64,000 nt of DNA from Paenibacillus radicibacter (GCF_024721995.1 NZ_JANQBC010000001.1:868001-932000); one strand, 5' to 3'. Shown: positions 35,579 to 44,844, numbered from the stretch's first letter. Translations and numbers: made by a program. Notes: generated by a model not told the origin, from the letters alone.

Positions 35579-37273
35579 TTATTTAACTTTAACCCATTTC
35601 AATTCCCACTCATTGCCATATAAAGGAAGAATCAAGTTTTCAATATTTTCTCTAACTAAGAAAGGACGTGTGCGGAAGTAAATTGGATACACACCACTTT
35701 CTTGAACTAAAATTTTCTCTGCTTCCACTAGCAACTTCGAACGTGCAGCACCATCTTTTTCAGTGCCTGCAGCTTTAATTTTCTCGTCAAATGTTTTGTT
35801 GGACCATTTACCTTCGTTGAATGGACCATCTGTTACAAACAGATCCAAGAATGTCATAGGGTCATTGTAGTCGCCGCCCCATAGGGAGAATACGATATCA
35901 AAGTCACCCTTAGCAGAACGCTCAAGACGCAATTTGTGAACAACTGGCTCTGGTGCAATATCAACACCTAGATTAGCTTTCCACTGGGATACGAAGAACT
36001 CTAATGTTTTCTTCGCATTTTCAGTGTCATCACCTAATAATTTCAGAGCAGGGAGCTTATCCAAGCCTGCTTCTTTCAGACCTTCAGCAAGTAATGCTTT
36101 TGCCTTTGCAGGATCAAACTTACCTTGAACATCACCAGCTACTTTACGGAACTCGCTACCATTACCGTCTTTCGTAATAACAGGAACAAGACCAGTTGCT
36201 GGAACGGAGCCATCTTGAGAAACCGTATCGATGTATGCTTGAAGGTCAACTGCTAAACCAAGCGCTGTACGGATTTTTGCATTCGCAAGAGCTGGGTTTT
36301 TCTTCGATTGGAATTGCAAGTAAGCGTTTGTAAGCTCTGGCTTCAACTTCAAATCTTTCTTTCCTTCGTACGGCTTCATAAGATCGCCACGTACGCCTGT
36401 AACATCTGCTGCTTTTGTTTCATACAAGTTCACACCAGTAGCTTGATCCTTCACGATGTTCACTGTAAATTTCTCTAGGTTTACGTTCTTAGCATCCCAG
36501 TACTTATCGTTCTTCACGAACTCAAGGGATTGATCATGATCCCATTTTGCAAGTTTGAATGGACCAGCGCCGATAACTTTATCTGCATCTGCACCGTTCT
36601 TATCTGTATTCTTCTTCACGATATCTTCGCGTTGCGGGAAGAACAGACCGAATGCCAACAACTCATCGAAGAATGCCAATGGACGCTCAAGTTTAATTTC
36701 TAAAGTTTTTTCGTTGATTGCTTTCACACCGAAATCTGCCAGTTTTGCTGTAACTTCCGCAGGATCTTTCGCTCTTTGTACAGCAGCTCCACCTTTAAGG
36801 AATTCCATGAAGAATCCGTATTGCGATTTATTCGCTGGATCAGCAGTACGTTTGAAGGAATATTCGAAGTCTTGTGCTTTAACAGGAACGCCATCAGCCC
36901 AAGTTGCATCACGTAGTTCGACCGTGTAAGTCAACTTATCTTCGGATACTTTAGGCTTATCCTTTGCAAGACCAAGTGTTAACTTGCCATCTTTATCAAG
37001 ACGATATAAACCTTCGTTGATTGCATTTAGCATGTTGTGCGCTGCTGACGCAGTCGCCATTGTTGTATCAAGTGCAGGTGGCTCAGCACTAAAGTTAATT
37101 GTAATCTCTTGTTTCGCATTGCTCTTCGTCTCTCCGCCAGTTGTTGCAGCTGGAGTTGTTGCAGGTGCTGCTGTGCCTTCAGCAGCTGGTTTGGAGTCAC
37201 CGCAACCAGCAAGTAGACCGCCAACAAGCGTTACTGTTGCAGCTGTTGCTACAAACTTTTTAGCTTTTTTCAT
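35579..37273 (-). CDS. oppA: Oligopeptide-binding lipoprotein OppA (copy 1)
   Basis: Extracytoplasmic peptide receptor (SBP family 5) delivering peptides to OppBC. Signal peptide with lipobox LAGC (Cys24), then an Ala/Thr-rich linker (about 27-50). The binding domain starts QEITINFSAEPPALDTTMATA, with YTVELRDATWADGVPVKAQDFEYSFKR and a C-terminal GVYPIYFRTRPFLV. Length is 564 aa. It is first of the operon. It is more diverged from copy 2 than the ATPases and permeases are, which suggests different peptide preferences. Confidence 0.93.
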   Translation of the reverse strand: MKKAKKFVATAATVTLVGGLLAGCGDSKPAAEGTAAPATTPAATTGGETKSNAKQEITINFSAEPPALDTTMATASAAHNMLNAINEGLYRLDKDGKLTLGLAKDKPKVSEDKLTYTVELRDATWADGVPVKAQDFEYSFKRTADPANKSQYGFFMEFLKGGAAVQRAKDPAEVTAKLADFGVKAINEKTLEIKLERPLAFFDELLAFGLFFPQREDIVKKNTDKNGADADKVIGAGPFKLAKWDHDQSLEFVKNDKYWDAKNVNLEKFTVNIVKDQATGVNLYETKAADVTGVRGDLMKPYEGKKDLKLKPELTNAYLQFQSKKNPALANAKIRTALGLAVDLQAYIDTVSQDGSVPATGLVPVITKDGNGSEFRKVAGDVQGKFDPAKAKALLAEGLKEAGLDKLPALKLLGDDTENAKKTLEFFVSQWKANLGVDIAPEPVVHKLRLERSAKGDFDIVFSLWGGDYNDPMTFLDLFVTDGPFNEGKWSNKTFDEKIKAAGTEKDGAARSKLLVEAEKILVQESGVYPIYFRTRPFLVRENIENLILPLYGNEWELKWVKVK

Positions 37274-37544
37274 AGTAATCCCCCCGTAAAATGATTATTT
37301 AAAAGATTCTGAAACTTTACTCGATCAAGCTGTCAGTTTGGGTCGAATCTCGTCCCAACCCTTAGGCATCCACCAAGTGAAAACGCATCCATAAAATACT
37401 GGATAACGTAAATTTAATACACGAATGGATTATTGTCCACCATAATTTTTGAATTTTGCTTATTATCAGTCAATTTTTTTGAAAAAGAACATTTTTACAG
37501 GTTTATCAATTCCTTCAACGCCTATACAACGGTCAATTTTTCCC
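37274..37544. other. Leader and upstream region of oppA copy 1
   Basis: A gap of about 270 nt without a supported gene. On the minus strand a weak promoter, TGGACA-17-TAAATT, can be drawn about 150 nt before oppA. GGGTtGGGACGAGATTCGACCC-like sequence (about 37337-37358) can form a 6-8 bp hairpin in the leader. GGGGGGAT precedes the oppA ATG. No riboswitch or T-box was recognised. Confidence 0.4.
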
Positions 37545-37580
37545 AAAAAAAGAACCGGCAGACAAATTCCACCAGTTCTT
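37545..37580 (-). terminator. Terminator after the second opp operon
   Basis: Minus-strand arms AAGAACtGG and CCgGTTCTT with a 13-nt loop, followed by a run of Ts. It separates the two opp operons. Confidence 0.82.
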
Positions 37581-37589
37581 GATCATTTT

Positions 37590-38546
37590 TTATTTATGCA
37601 AATGGCAGGACACAAAGTGTCCAGGTGCAGCCTCTTTCATCGGAGGCATCGAAAGTGCACATTCCGGCATTACATTCGGACAACGCGTACGGAATGGACA
37701 ACCACTCGGCGGGTCAAGCGGAGATGGTACATCACCTTCCAGAATAATACGTTCACGAGTACGCTCAACTTCTGGATCCGGAATCGGAATTGCGGATAAC
37801 AACGATTTTGTATAGGGATGAAGTGGATTTGCATAAAGTTCTTCTGCAGTTGTAACTTCCACCAGGTTACCCAGATACATAACCCCGATTCGATCGGAAA
37901 TATGCTTCACCATCGCAAGATCGTGGGCAATAAACAAGTAAGTTAAACCACGTTCTTTTTGCAACTTCTTAAACAAGTTCACAACTTGTGCTTGAACAGA
38001 CACATCAAGTGCAGAGATCGGCTCATCGGCAATAATGAACTCTGGTTCAATAGCAAGTGCACGTGCGATACCGATACGTTGTCGCTGACCGCCTGAGAAT
38101 TCATGCGGGAAACGACTTGCGTGCTCCTCGTTAAGACCTACCGCCTTTAACAGATCATTCACGCGCTTTTTTCGTTCTTCACCCTTGCACAAACCATGAA
38201 TGTCAATACCTTCAGCAATAATATTTCCAACAGTCATTCTTGGATTTAAGGATGCGTATGGATCTTGAAAAACCATCTGCATTTTACGATTAAACTCTTT
38301 CAATTTCTTTCCTTGAAGCTTGGAAACATCTTCGCCATTAAAAATAACTTGTCCTGAAGTCGGCTCATAAAGACGAATAATCGTACGTCCTGTTGTCGAT
38401 TTACCACAACCTGATTCCCCTACTAGACCGAATGTCTCTCCACGGTAAATATCAATGGAAAAGTTATCAACGGCTTTCAGAACTTGACCGCCACCTAGAT
38501 TAAAGTGCTTCTTCATATCTTTAATTTCTAAAATTTTATCAGCCAT
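37590..38546 (-). CDS. oppF: Oligopeptide ABC transporter ATP-binding protein OppF (copy 2)
   Basis: ATPase of the upstream transporter. It has the same layout as copy 1: Walker [12 protein letters not shown], signature FSGGQRQRIGIARAL, Walker B FIIADEPISALDVSVQA and Cys cluster SGCPFRTRCPNVMPEC. By eye it aligns with copy 1 almost without gaps and with most residues identical. The ATG at 38546 follows AGGAGG by 8 nt and overlaps oppD by 8 nt, giving 318 aa. Confidence 0.93.
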   Translation of the reverse strand: MADKILEIKDMKKHFNLGGGQVLKAVDNFSIDIYRGETFGLVGESGCGKSTTGRTIIRLYEPTSGQVIFNGEDVSKLQGKKLKEFNRKMQMVFQDPYASLNPRMTVGNIIAEGIDIHGLCKGEERKKRVNDLLKAVGLNEEHASRFPHEFSGGQRQRIGIARALAIEPEFIIADEPISALDVSVQAQVVNLFKKLQKERGLTYLFIAHDLAMVKHISDRIGVMYLGNLVEVTTAEELYANPLHPYTKSLLSAIPIPDPEVERTRERIILEGDVPSPLDPPSGCPFRTRCPNVMPECALSMPPMKEAAPGHFVSCHLHK

Positions 38547-39567
38547 GACGGTGTCCTCCTGCCTCAATCGGACGCTGCACTTTCGGTGCATCCGGGTGTA
38601 ATAACCAACAAGCTGCGCTGTGAGTATCCGTTATACTTGTCGTCTCAGGATCTGCTTCTAGACATGCTTGCATCGCATATGGACATCTAGCAGCGAACGC
38701 GCAGCCTTTAGGCGGTGCAAACAAGTCTGGAGGTGTTCCAGGGATCGGAACAAGTTCTTCACCTTTATGATCAAGACGAGGTACAGAGCGAAGCAATCCC
38801 CATGTGTAAGGATGTACGGAGTCATAGAAAATCTCATCTACTGTACCTTGCTCCACCACTTTACCCGCATACATAACGACAACTCGTTCTGCCATATCCG
38901 CAACTACTCCTAGATCATGTGTAATCACAATGATGGATGAGTCCGTTTTCTTGGATAGCTTCTTCATCAGTTCAATAATTTGGGCTTGAATCGTTACGTC
39001 AAGTGCCGTTGTCGGCTCATCCGCAATAAGCAGCTTAGGTGTACATGCTAGAGCGATCGCAATCATAACGCGCTGACGCATACCGCCTGAGAATTCATGT
39101 GGATATTGATTCAAACGTCCTTCTGGGTTTGAAATACCAACAAGCTTCAACATCTCAATTGCTTTATCTTTAGCCTGAGCTTTGGTCATGTTGTGATGCT
39201 TGATCAGTCCCTCACCGATTTGATTACCAACTGTCATCGTTGGATTAAGGGATGTCATTGGATCTTGGAAAATCATCCCGATCTCAGACCCACGGATTTT
39301 CTCCATCTGTTTATCACTAAGTTTCGTAATCTCTGTATCTCCATCAAACAAGATAGAGCCGCTTTTAATTACACTAGGTGGAGTCGGAATCAAACGCATT
39401 AATGTCTGCGCCGTTACGGACTTCCCGCAGCCTGACTCACCCACGATCGCGAGCACTTCACCTTTTTTCAAATCAAACGTTACGCCACGAACGGCTTGTA
39501 CTTCACCTACATACGTATTGAAAGACACCTTCAGGTCCTTCACTTCTAGTAAGTTATCTTTTTTCAT
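38539..39567 (-). CDS. oppD: Oligopeptide ABC transporter ATP-binding protein OppD (copy 2)
   Basis: Second ATPase of the upstream transporter: Walker [13 protein letters not shown], signature [15 protein letters not shown], Walker [13 protein letters not shown] and Cys cluster [17 protein letters not shown]. The ATG at 39567 follows AAGGGGGG by 7 nt and was preferred over an 18-codon longer frame that runs into oppC, giving 342 aa. It is the close paralogue of the gene at 32533-33591. Confidence 0.93.
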   Translation of the reverse strand: MKKDNLLEVKDLKVSFNTYVGEVQAVRGVTFDLKKGEVLAIVGESGCGKSVTAQTLMRLIPTPPSVIKSGSILFDGDTEITKLSDKQMEKIRGSEIGMIFQDPMTSLNPTMTVGNQIGEGLIKHHNMTKAQAKDKAIEMLKLVGISNPEGRLNQYPHEFSGGMRQRVMIAIALACTPKLLIADEPTTALDVTIQAQIIELMKKLSKKTDSSIIVITHDLGVVADMAERVVVMYAGKVVEQGTVDEIFYDSVHPYTWGLLRSVPRLDHKGEELVPIPGTPPDLFAPPKGCAFAARCPYAMQACLEADPETTSITDTHSAACWLLHPDAPKVQRPIEAGGHRHG

Positions 39568-39580
39568 CCGGTATCCCCCC

Positions 39581-40513
39581 TTACTTCCGCATCTTAGGGT
39601 CAAGCGCATCACGCAGACCATCGCCTAACAGGTTGAAACTTAACAAAATTAAACTAAATACCATCGTTGGGAACAACAGAAGGTATGGGAACAATCGCAT
39701 TACACTAGCACCGTCATTGAGCAAAGCTCCAAGTGATGCCATTGGTACTGGAATTCCAAGTCCGATAAAGGATAGGAAAGCCTCGAAGAAGATCGCTGAT
39801 GGAACAGCGAATGTAATTTGTACGATAATGATACCCAGTGCATTCGGAATCAAGTGACGCATAATAATGCGCCATGGTCCAGCACCTAGAGTACGGGAAG
39901 CAAGTACGTATTCATTCTCTTTCAGTGACAGAACGGCACCACGTACGAGACGCGCCATTGGAACCCAACCTACGAGCGCATAAGCGATCACGATGGAGGA
40001 GAAACCAGGCCCAATGAACATAACGAGCAAGATCGCAATGATCAAGAATGGAATTGCATAAATCACTTCGATAAAGCGCTGCATAACCTCATCGACTTTA
40101 CCACCGTAGTAACCGGAAATACCGCCATAGATTACCCCGATAATAAGGTCAACTGTTGCTGCAAGAATACCTACAAGCAAGGAAATGCGAGTACCGAGCC
40201 ATACCCTTGTCCATAAGTCACGGCCAAAGCCGTCTGTACCGAACCAGTGAGTCCCATTGGGTTTCGCATTCTTCGAAGTAATATCGACTGCATCATATCC
40301 GTATTGCGAGAAGAACGGTGCAAAAATAGCAAGTAAACTTAAAGTGATCAATATTATCAAGCCTGTCATCGCCAGGCGATTCTTCCGAAGTCGGCGCCAT
40401 GCATCCTGCCAGTAGTTCATGGAAGGACGAACAATAGTTTCCCCACTGAACGTGTCTTTGGATACGGGAACAAATTTTGATTTATCCATTGCTGTCTTAT
40501 TTTCTGTTGTCAT
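39581..40513 (-). CDS. oppC: Oligopeptide ABC transporter permease OppC (copy 2)
   Basis: Permease with the N-terminal NYWQDAWRRLRKNRLAMTG, six hydrophobic segments, coupling motif SRTLGAGPWRIIMRHLIPNALG and C-terminal LLSFNLLGDGLRDALDPKMRK. Length is 310 aa. It matches copy 1 along its whole length. It lies 3 nt after oppB. Confidence 0.93.
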   Translation of the reverse strand: MTTENKTAMDKSKFVPVSKDTFSGETIVRPSMNYWQDAWRRLRKNRLAMTGLIILITLSLLAIFAPFFSQYGYDAVDITSKNAKPNGTHWFGTDGFGRDLWTRVWLGTRISLLVGILAATVDLIIGVIYGGISGYYGGKVDEVMQRFIEVIYAIPFLIIAILLVMFIGPGFSSIVIAYALVGWVPMARLVRGAVLSLKENEYVLASRTLGAGPWRIIMRHLIPNALGIIIVQITFAVPSAIFFEAFLSFIGLGIPVPMASLGALLNDGASVMRLFPYLLLFPTMVFSLILLSFNLLGDGLRDALDPKMRK

Positions 40514-40516
40514 TGT

Positions 40517-41449
40517 TTATTTCCCGCCTTTCCCAAGACGTATTCTCGGATCAATCAATCCATAAATAACATCCGTAATAAATATAACTACAATCAAGAG
40601 TACGGAATAGAAAATCGTGAGCCCTGAGATCATCGTATAGTCGTTAGATGTTACAGCTTTCACAAAGTGCTTTCCAAGACCAGGAACCGCGAAGATTTGC
40701 TCCACGACTAGCGTACCCGTGATCACACTTACAAAAATCGGACCAAGTACCGTAATGACAGGTAAAATCGCATTACGAATCATATGACGGCCAACAATCG
40801 AAGTTTTCGATAAACCTTTGGATTTGGCTGTCTTAATATAATCTTGACTAGATACATCCAGCATCGAAGTACGCATCATACGCGTTAGGATTGCAATTGT
40901 ACCAAAAGACAATGCAATCGATGGTAGAACGCGATATTCAGGTCCTAACCATAGACCTACAGGCAACCACTTCAGTTCTACACCAAAATAGTAGGCAAGT
41001 AAGGGTCCGAGAACGAAGGACGGGATAGATATACCAATTACCGCGATAAAGCTTGCAGAATAATCAAGCCCCTTATTATGATTTAACGCTGCAATCGTTC
41101 CGAGCGTAAGCCCGACGATAATAGCTAAAGTAAGTGCAATGAGTCCAAGTTCCATAGAAACAGGGAATGATTGTTTAATAATGTCGGTAACTTTCTGTGC
41201 AGGGAATTGATAGGAGAAACCTAGGTCCCCTTTTGCGACTTTGCCAATATAAGTTACATATTGCTCCCACATTGGTTTATCTAAACCATACTGTTTAAGG
41301 AGCATTTCTTTCGTTGCTTGCGGCAATTTTTCTGAACCTTCACCTAATGGGTCACCAGGCAAGATATGCATGAGTGAAAAAGTAATCGTAATAATAAGCC
41401 ATAACGTCACAAGTGAGTATCCGAGACGGCGCAAAATATACTTTAACAT
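40517..41449 (-). CDS. oppB: Oligopeptide ABC transporter permease OppB (copy 2)
   Basis: Permease starting MLKYILRRLGYSLVTLW, with the substrate-side loop KQYGLDKPMWEQYVTYIGKV, coupling motif YIKTAKSKGLSKTSIVGRHMIRNA and C-terminal VIYGLIDPRIRLGKGGK. Length is 310 aa. The oppA-oppB spacer holds a long hairpin, as in copy 1. Confidence 0.93.
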   Translation of the reverse strand: MLKYILRRLGYSLVTLWLIITITFSLMHILPGDPLGEGSEKLPQATKEMLLKQYGLDKPMWEQYVTYIGKVAKGDLGFSYQFPAQKVTDIIKQSFPVSMELGLIALTLAIIVGLTLGTIAALNHNKGLDYSASFIAVIGISIPSFVLGPLLAYYFGVELKWLPVGLWLGPEYRVLPSIALSFGTIAILTRMMRTSMLDVSSQDYIKTAKSKGLSKTSIVGRHMIRNAILPVITVLGPIFVSVITGTLVVEQIFAVPGLGKHFVKAVTSNDYTMISGLTIFYSVLLIVVIFITDVIYGLIDPRIRLGKGGK

Positions 41450-41488
41450 AGCTGCCCCTCCTTATTCTAAGATGTCTAATGTAAACCA

Positions 41489-41524
41489 AAGGGGACGTTC
41501 TCGTGGTGTTGGGAACGTCCCCTT
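41489..41524 (-). terminator. Intercistronic hairpin between oppA and oppB (copy 2)
   Basis: Twelve-bp perfect stem AAGGGGACGTTC / GAACGTCCCCTT with a 12-nt loop, followed by TTTGG rather than a clean T run. It is more likely an mRNA-stabilising or processing hairpin than a full terminator. The GGGACG/CGTCCC core is shared with the copy 1 hairpin. Confidence 0.65.
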
Positions 41525-41549
41525 CCAATTCACGTATTCAAGATGTGTG

Positions 41550-43190
41550 TTACTTCACTTCTGTCCATTTCAAATCCCACTCCATACCGAAAGAAGGTAG
41601 AAGGAGATTCTCGATACCCGGTCTAACTAGGTATACACGGCTGCGGAAGTAAATCGGAGCTACAGCCATTTCGTCCATCAAGATTTTCTCAGCTTCGATC
41701 AAATCTTTAGAACGTTTAGCAGTATCAACTTCTTGAGCAGCATTCTTCATAAGCTCGTCATAACGTTTGTTGGACCAGTCAACTTCATTGAAGTCGCCGC
41801 CTGTGATCCACATGTCAAGGAAAGATACTGAATCGTTATAATCAGCGCCCCATAGGGATAGAATCATATCAAAGTCATGCTTGGAACCTTTATCTACACG
41901 CAATTTGTGTGGAAGCGGTTCTGCAATCGCTTCATAGCCTAAGTTTGATTTCCATTGCGAGATGATAAACTCAAGTGATTTCTTAGCATTCTCTGTATCA
42001 TCAGCAGTTAACTTCATTTTCGGCAAGGCTGTTAAACCAAGTTCCTTCAAGCCTTCCTCGAGCAATTGCTTCGCTTTAGCTGCATCGTATTTAGGTTGTG
42101 TTTCGCCAGCTTCTTTACGGAATTCGTTACCATTACCGTCCTTTGTACCATTTGGCACAAGACCTGTTGAAGGAACGGAACCGTTCATCATAACCGTATC
42201 TACATAGGCTTGACGATCAATCGCCATTCCAAGTGCTTGACGGATTTTAGCGTTAGCTAGTGCAGGCTGTTTCTTTTGTTGGAACATAATGTAGCTGTTT
42301 GTCAATTCATTCTTCGTACGAATATCGGGTTTACCTTCATATAACTTCAATTGCTCACCTTTAAGGTCAGTCACATCAGCCGCGCCTGTTTCATACAGGT
42401 TAAGACCTGTATTCTGGTTATCTATGATATTCAAAGTAACTTTTTCAAGCTTTACGTTTGCAGCATCCCAATACTTCTCGTTCTTCACGAACTCAAGTGT
42501 TTGACCATGATCCCATTTCGTGAGTGTATAAGGACCAGCGCCAATAATTTTATCCGCGTCAGCACCATATTTCTCACCTTGCGCTTGTACGAAATCTTCG
42601 CGTTGCGGGAAGAATACTGGGAATCCAAGCAATTCTGTAAAGAATGCAACAGGCTTCTCTAGTTTAATTTCAATTGTTTTATCGTTAATTGCTTTAACAG
42701 CAACTGCATCTTGCTTCGCTTTTACTTCTTCTGGTGTCTTCGCGGTCATTACTGCGTTTCCACCTTTAATCCATGCCACCATGAAGCTGTATTGCGCTTG
42801 TGTAGCTGGGTCAAGTGTACGCTTATAGGAGTATACAAAATCATTCGCTGTTACTGGTTTCCCATCAGACCAAGTTGCATTGTCACGAAGTTCAATCGTG
42901 TATGTTAGACCGTCTTCGGAAATTTTAGGCATATCCTTCGCAAGACCTGGTACAGGTTGTCCAGACTTGTCATTACGGTACAATCCTTCGTGAAGTGCGT
43001 TAATTACTGTAAATGCAGAGTTGGAAGTACCTTTAGAGCTATCCAAAACCGGCGGTTCAGCTGTAATGTTAATCTTAATTGCTTGTTCTTTACTAGATCC
43101 TTCACTTGCATTGCCGCCTCCGCAGCCTGCAGTTACTGAGCCTACCATCGTTACAGCTACAGCAGTAGTTAACCATTTTTTCGCTTTCAT
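41550..43190 (-). CDS. oppA: Oligopeptide-binding lipoprotein OppA (copy 2)
   Basis: Peptide-binding receptor with lipobox TAGC (Cys23) after a short signal peptide, and no long Ala/Thr linker. SBP family 5 motifs: QAIKINITAEPPVLDSSKGTS, DNATWSDGKPVTANDFVYSYKRTLDP and GADKIIGAGPYTLTKWDHG. Length is 546 aa. It is first of the second operon, with its own promoter at 43369-43396. Its N-terminal linker and binding-domain loops differ from copy 1. Confidence 0.93.
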   Translation of the reverse strand: MKAKKWLTTAVAVTMVGSVTAGCGGGNASEGSSKEQAIKINITAEPPVLDSSKGTSNSAFTVINALHEGLYRNDKSGQPVPGLAKDMPKISEDGLTYTIELRDNATWSDGKPVTANDFVYSYKRTLDPATQAQYSFMVAWIKGGNAVMTAKTPEEVKAKQDAVAVKAINDKTIEIKLEKPVAFFTELLGFPVFFPQREDFVQAQGEKYGADADKIIGAGPYTLTKWDHGQTLEFVKNEKYWDAANVKLEKVTLNIIDNQNTGLNLYETGAADVTDLKGEQLKLYEGKPDIRTKNELTNSYIMFQQKKQPALANAKIRQALGMAIDRQAYVDTVMMNGSVPSTGLVPNGTKDGNGNEFRKEAGETQPKYDAAKAKQLLEEGLKELGLTALPKMKLTADDTENAKKSLEFIISQWKSNLGYEAIAEPLPHKLRVDKGSKHDFDMILSLWGADYNDSVSFLDMWITGGDFNEVDWSNKRYDELMKNAAQEVDTAKRSKDLIEAEKILMDEMAVAPIYFRSRVYLVRPGIENLLLPSFGMEWDLKWTEVK

Positions 43191-43368
43191 TGTAGAGTCC
43201 CCCTCGTGTAGTTAAGTTTTGTATGTTTAGGTGAAGAACACCACAAACCCGTTATAAAACCATGAGTTAATATTCCGAATATTTACAAGTGTTTGATTTT
43301 ACACCCGGTGAGAAAGCAACAGAGTCGATACGTAATTAATTGACCACTGTAATGTAGTGATGTGAGTT
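43191..43368 (-). other. Untranslated leader of oppA copy 2
   Basis: About 170 nt between the predicted start site and the oppA ATG, AT-rich, with GAGGGGG just before the ATG. No convincing ORF, T-box or riboswitch was found. It does not resemble the leader of copy 1, so regulation of the two operons has probably diverged. Confidence 0.4.
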
Positions 43369-43396
43369 ATTATAACATATCGAGTAAGCTTGTCTA
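43369..43396 (-). promoter_or_regulatory. SigA-type promoter for opp operon copy 2
   Basis: Minus strand: -35 TAGACA (43391-43396), 16-nt spacer, -10 TATAAT (43369-43374) with a TG extension (TGTTATAAT). A perfect palindrome, ATTTTTA-TG-TAAAAAT (43418-43433), lies about 22 bp upstream of the -35 and may be a regulator site. Confidence 0.68.
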
Positions 43397-43491
43397 GTGT
43401 AATTTTTTTGCTTTCAAATTTTTATGTAAAAATCCAATTTTAATAATATATTATAATATAACCAATGGTCAATTAAAAATCTAAAAAAAAG

Positions 43492-43875
43492 CTAACCGAG
43501 GATTGCCCCGATTAGCTGGACCAGTAAAAGAACTATATATAGTGCTGCCAAAATTATAAAAGCAGTTCTCCACACGGTACGCCCAACACGAATTAAATTG
43601 GGTTTCTTTTCTTTTTCGTATCGATGTCCACCGATCAATCCAAACGCGATTAAAAGGAGTAAAATGATAAACCAGAGCATAAAACTGAAACCAAACACGG
43701 TTTTAACAACCCCCGCGACCGAGCCTACTAGAAAAAAAGTTGTAATATCTGTCGCAACGCGAATCGCTGCTTTTCTCTCTTTTATAAACAAATACGCAAT
43801 TCCCCATATAACAAGAAATGTTAGGTATGGCACAGTCGCTAATACAACATATGTATTTTTCAAAAACTCAAGCAA
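43492..43875 (-). CDS. DUF3397-family membrane protein
   Basis: Membrane protein of 127 aa with four hydrophobic segments (about residues 10-30, 43-65, 67-83 and 107-126) and a basic loop YEKEKKPNLIRVGRTVWR. It matches the DUF3397 family, usually found next to bshC/panE in Bacillales. Function is unknown. Here it follows panE by 6 nt but is separated from bshC by the two opp operons. Confidence 0.8.
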   Translation of the reverse strand: MLEFLKNTYVVLATVPYLTFLVIWGIAYLFIKERKAAIRVATDITTFFLVGSVAGVVKTVFGFSFMLWFIILLLLIAFGLIGGHRYEKEKKPNLIRVGRTVWRTAFIILAALYIVLLLVQLIGAILG

Positions 43876-43881
43876 TAGGAC

Positions 43882-44844
43882 TCACCCCCCACTACGAATC
43901 ATCCATTCTTTGGCTTTCACTATATTGTACATCGTTGCATGGACGGGTAATTCGATCCCATGCTTCTCCCCAACTTGCAGTAAGGCACCATTAATGTAAT
44001 CGATTTCAGTTAACCGCCTCGCGAGTAAATCTTGTCGCATGGATGATATATTCCCTGCTGTTCGTCTACAAACTTCCATCACCTGTTCCCATAGCACCTC
44101 ATCAAGTTGTACACCTTCTGCACCTGCAACGAGCAGTGCCTCTTCGAACAATTGACGCATCGTATTACGGCTTGAATGATGCTCGATTAACATTCCATTA
44201 TTCACATCAAGAATGGCAGTCAAGGGATTAATAATGGAATTGATAACCACTTTCCCCCATACATTGTCCATAATTGTTTCAGTTGTTTCCGCGTTAAAGC
44301 CAGCCAATTGTAACATATGTGCGAAATCTACCAAGCTTTGTTCATATAGTTTAGACTGCTCGTGCAAATTAGACGATGCATATCCGATAAATGTTACTCC
44401 GTGCCCTGTATGTTTCACGGCTGTTTGCGAGGAGCGTAAAGCCCCTTCTGTTGTGACTGCCACGACAATGCGCATAGGGTCTACGTAGTCACTTATACGC
44501 TCAATATGTCCCATGCCATTTTGATAACAGACAATCTTAGTAGATACACCAATCAGACTAGCAATTCTTATTAATAATTCTTCCTCTAGCGCGCCTTGCT
44601 TGACCGTAAGAACAATATAATCCCATTCTACATGATCCTGTTCTACCCCTAAGCTATCAATAGCTTGAAAGTGAACCTTTGAACCTGCTTGTACGATCTG
44701 ATCACCTAGCTGTAATCCTTGCTTGCATAATTGCGCTGCTTGCTCCTCAGTTCTAGTCACAAGCGTCAATTGCTCGCAATAAGGTGCGATCTTAGCTGTC
44801 AATAACATCCCAATAGAGCCTGCACCAATAATTAGTAATTTCAT
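43882..44844 (-). CDS. panE: 2-dehydropantoate 2-reductase
   Basis: Ketopantoate reductase of the PanE/ApbA family (pantothenate and CoA synthesis; NADPH-dependent). N-terminal dinucleotide motif LLIIGAGSIGMLLTAKI, catalytic-lysine region WGKVVINSIINPLTAILDVNNG and active-site SSMRQDLLARRLTEIDYINGALL. Length is 320 aa. Its position next to gerR corresponds to ylbO-panE of B. subtilis. Some PanE-like paralogues act on other 2-keto acids, so the substrate is inferred. Confidence 0.9.
   Translation of the reverse strand: MKLLIIGAGSIGMLLTAKIAPYCEQLTLVTRTEEQAAQLCKQGLQLGDQIVQAGSKVHFQAIDSLGVEQDHVEWDYIVLTVKQGALEEELLIRIASLIGVSTKIVCYQNGMGHIERISDYVDPMRIVVAVTTEGALRSSQTAVKHTGHGVTFIGYASSNLHEQSKLYEQSLVDFAHMLQLAGFNAETTETIMDNVWGKVVINSIINPLTAILDVNNGMLIEHHSSRNTMRQLFEEALLVAGAEGVQLDEVLWEQVMEVCRRTAGNISSMRQDLLARRLTEIDYINGALLQVGEKHGIELPVHATMYNIVKAKEWMIRSGG

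Noticed and set aside
37345-37375. Minus-strand GGTGGATGCCT followed by GGGACGA resembles the 5' end of 23S rRNA.
   Set aside because: Only short words match, the spacing is wrong, and nothing around them fits rRNA. It is treated as coincidence in the oppA leader.
37333-37392. A 19-codon ORF in the leader of oppA copy 1 (starting MDAFSLGG).
   Set aside because: No ribosome site precedes its ATG and there is no terminator or attenuator arrangement, unlike the ORF at 51047-51118.
37441-37475. CodY-box-like AATTTTTGAATTTTG upstream of oppA copy 1.
   Set aside because: Only about half of the 15-bp CodY consensus matches, no better than expected in AT-rich sequence.
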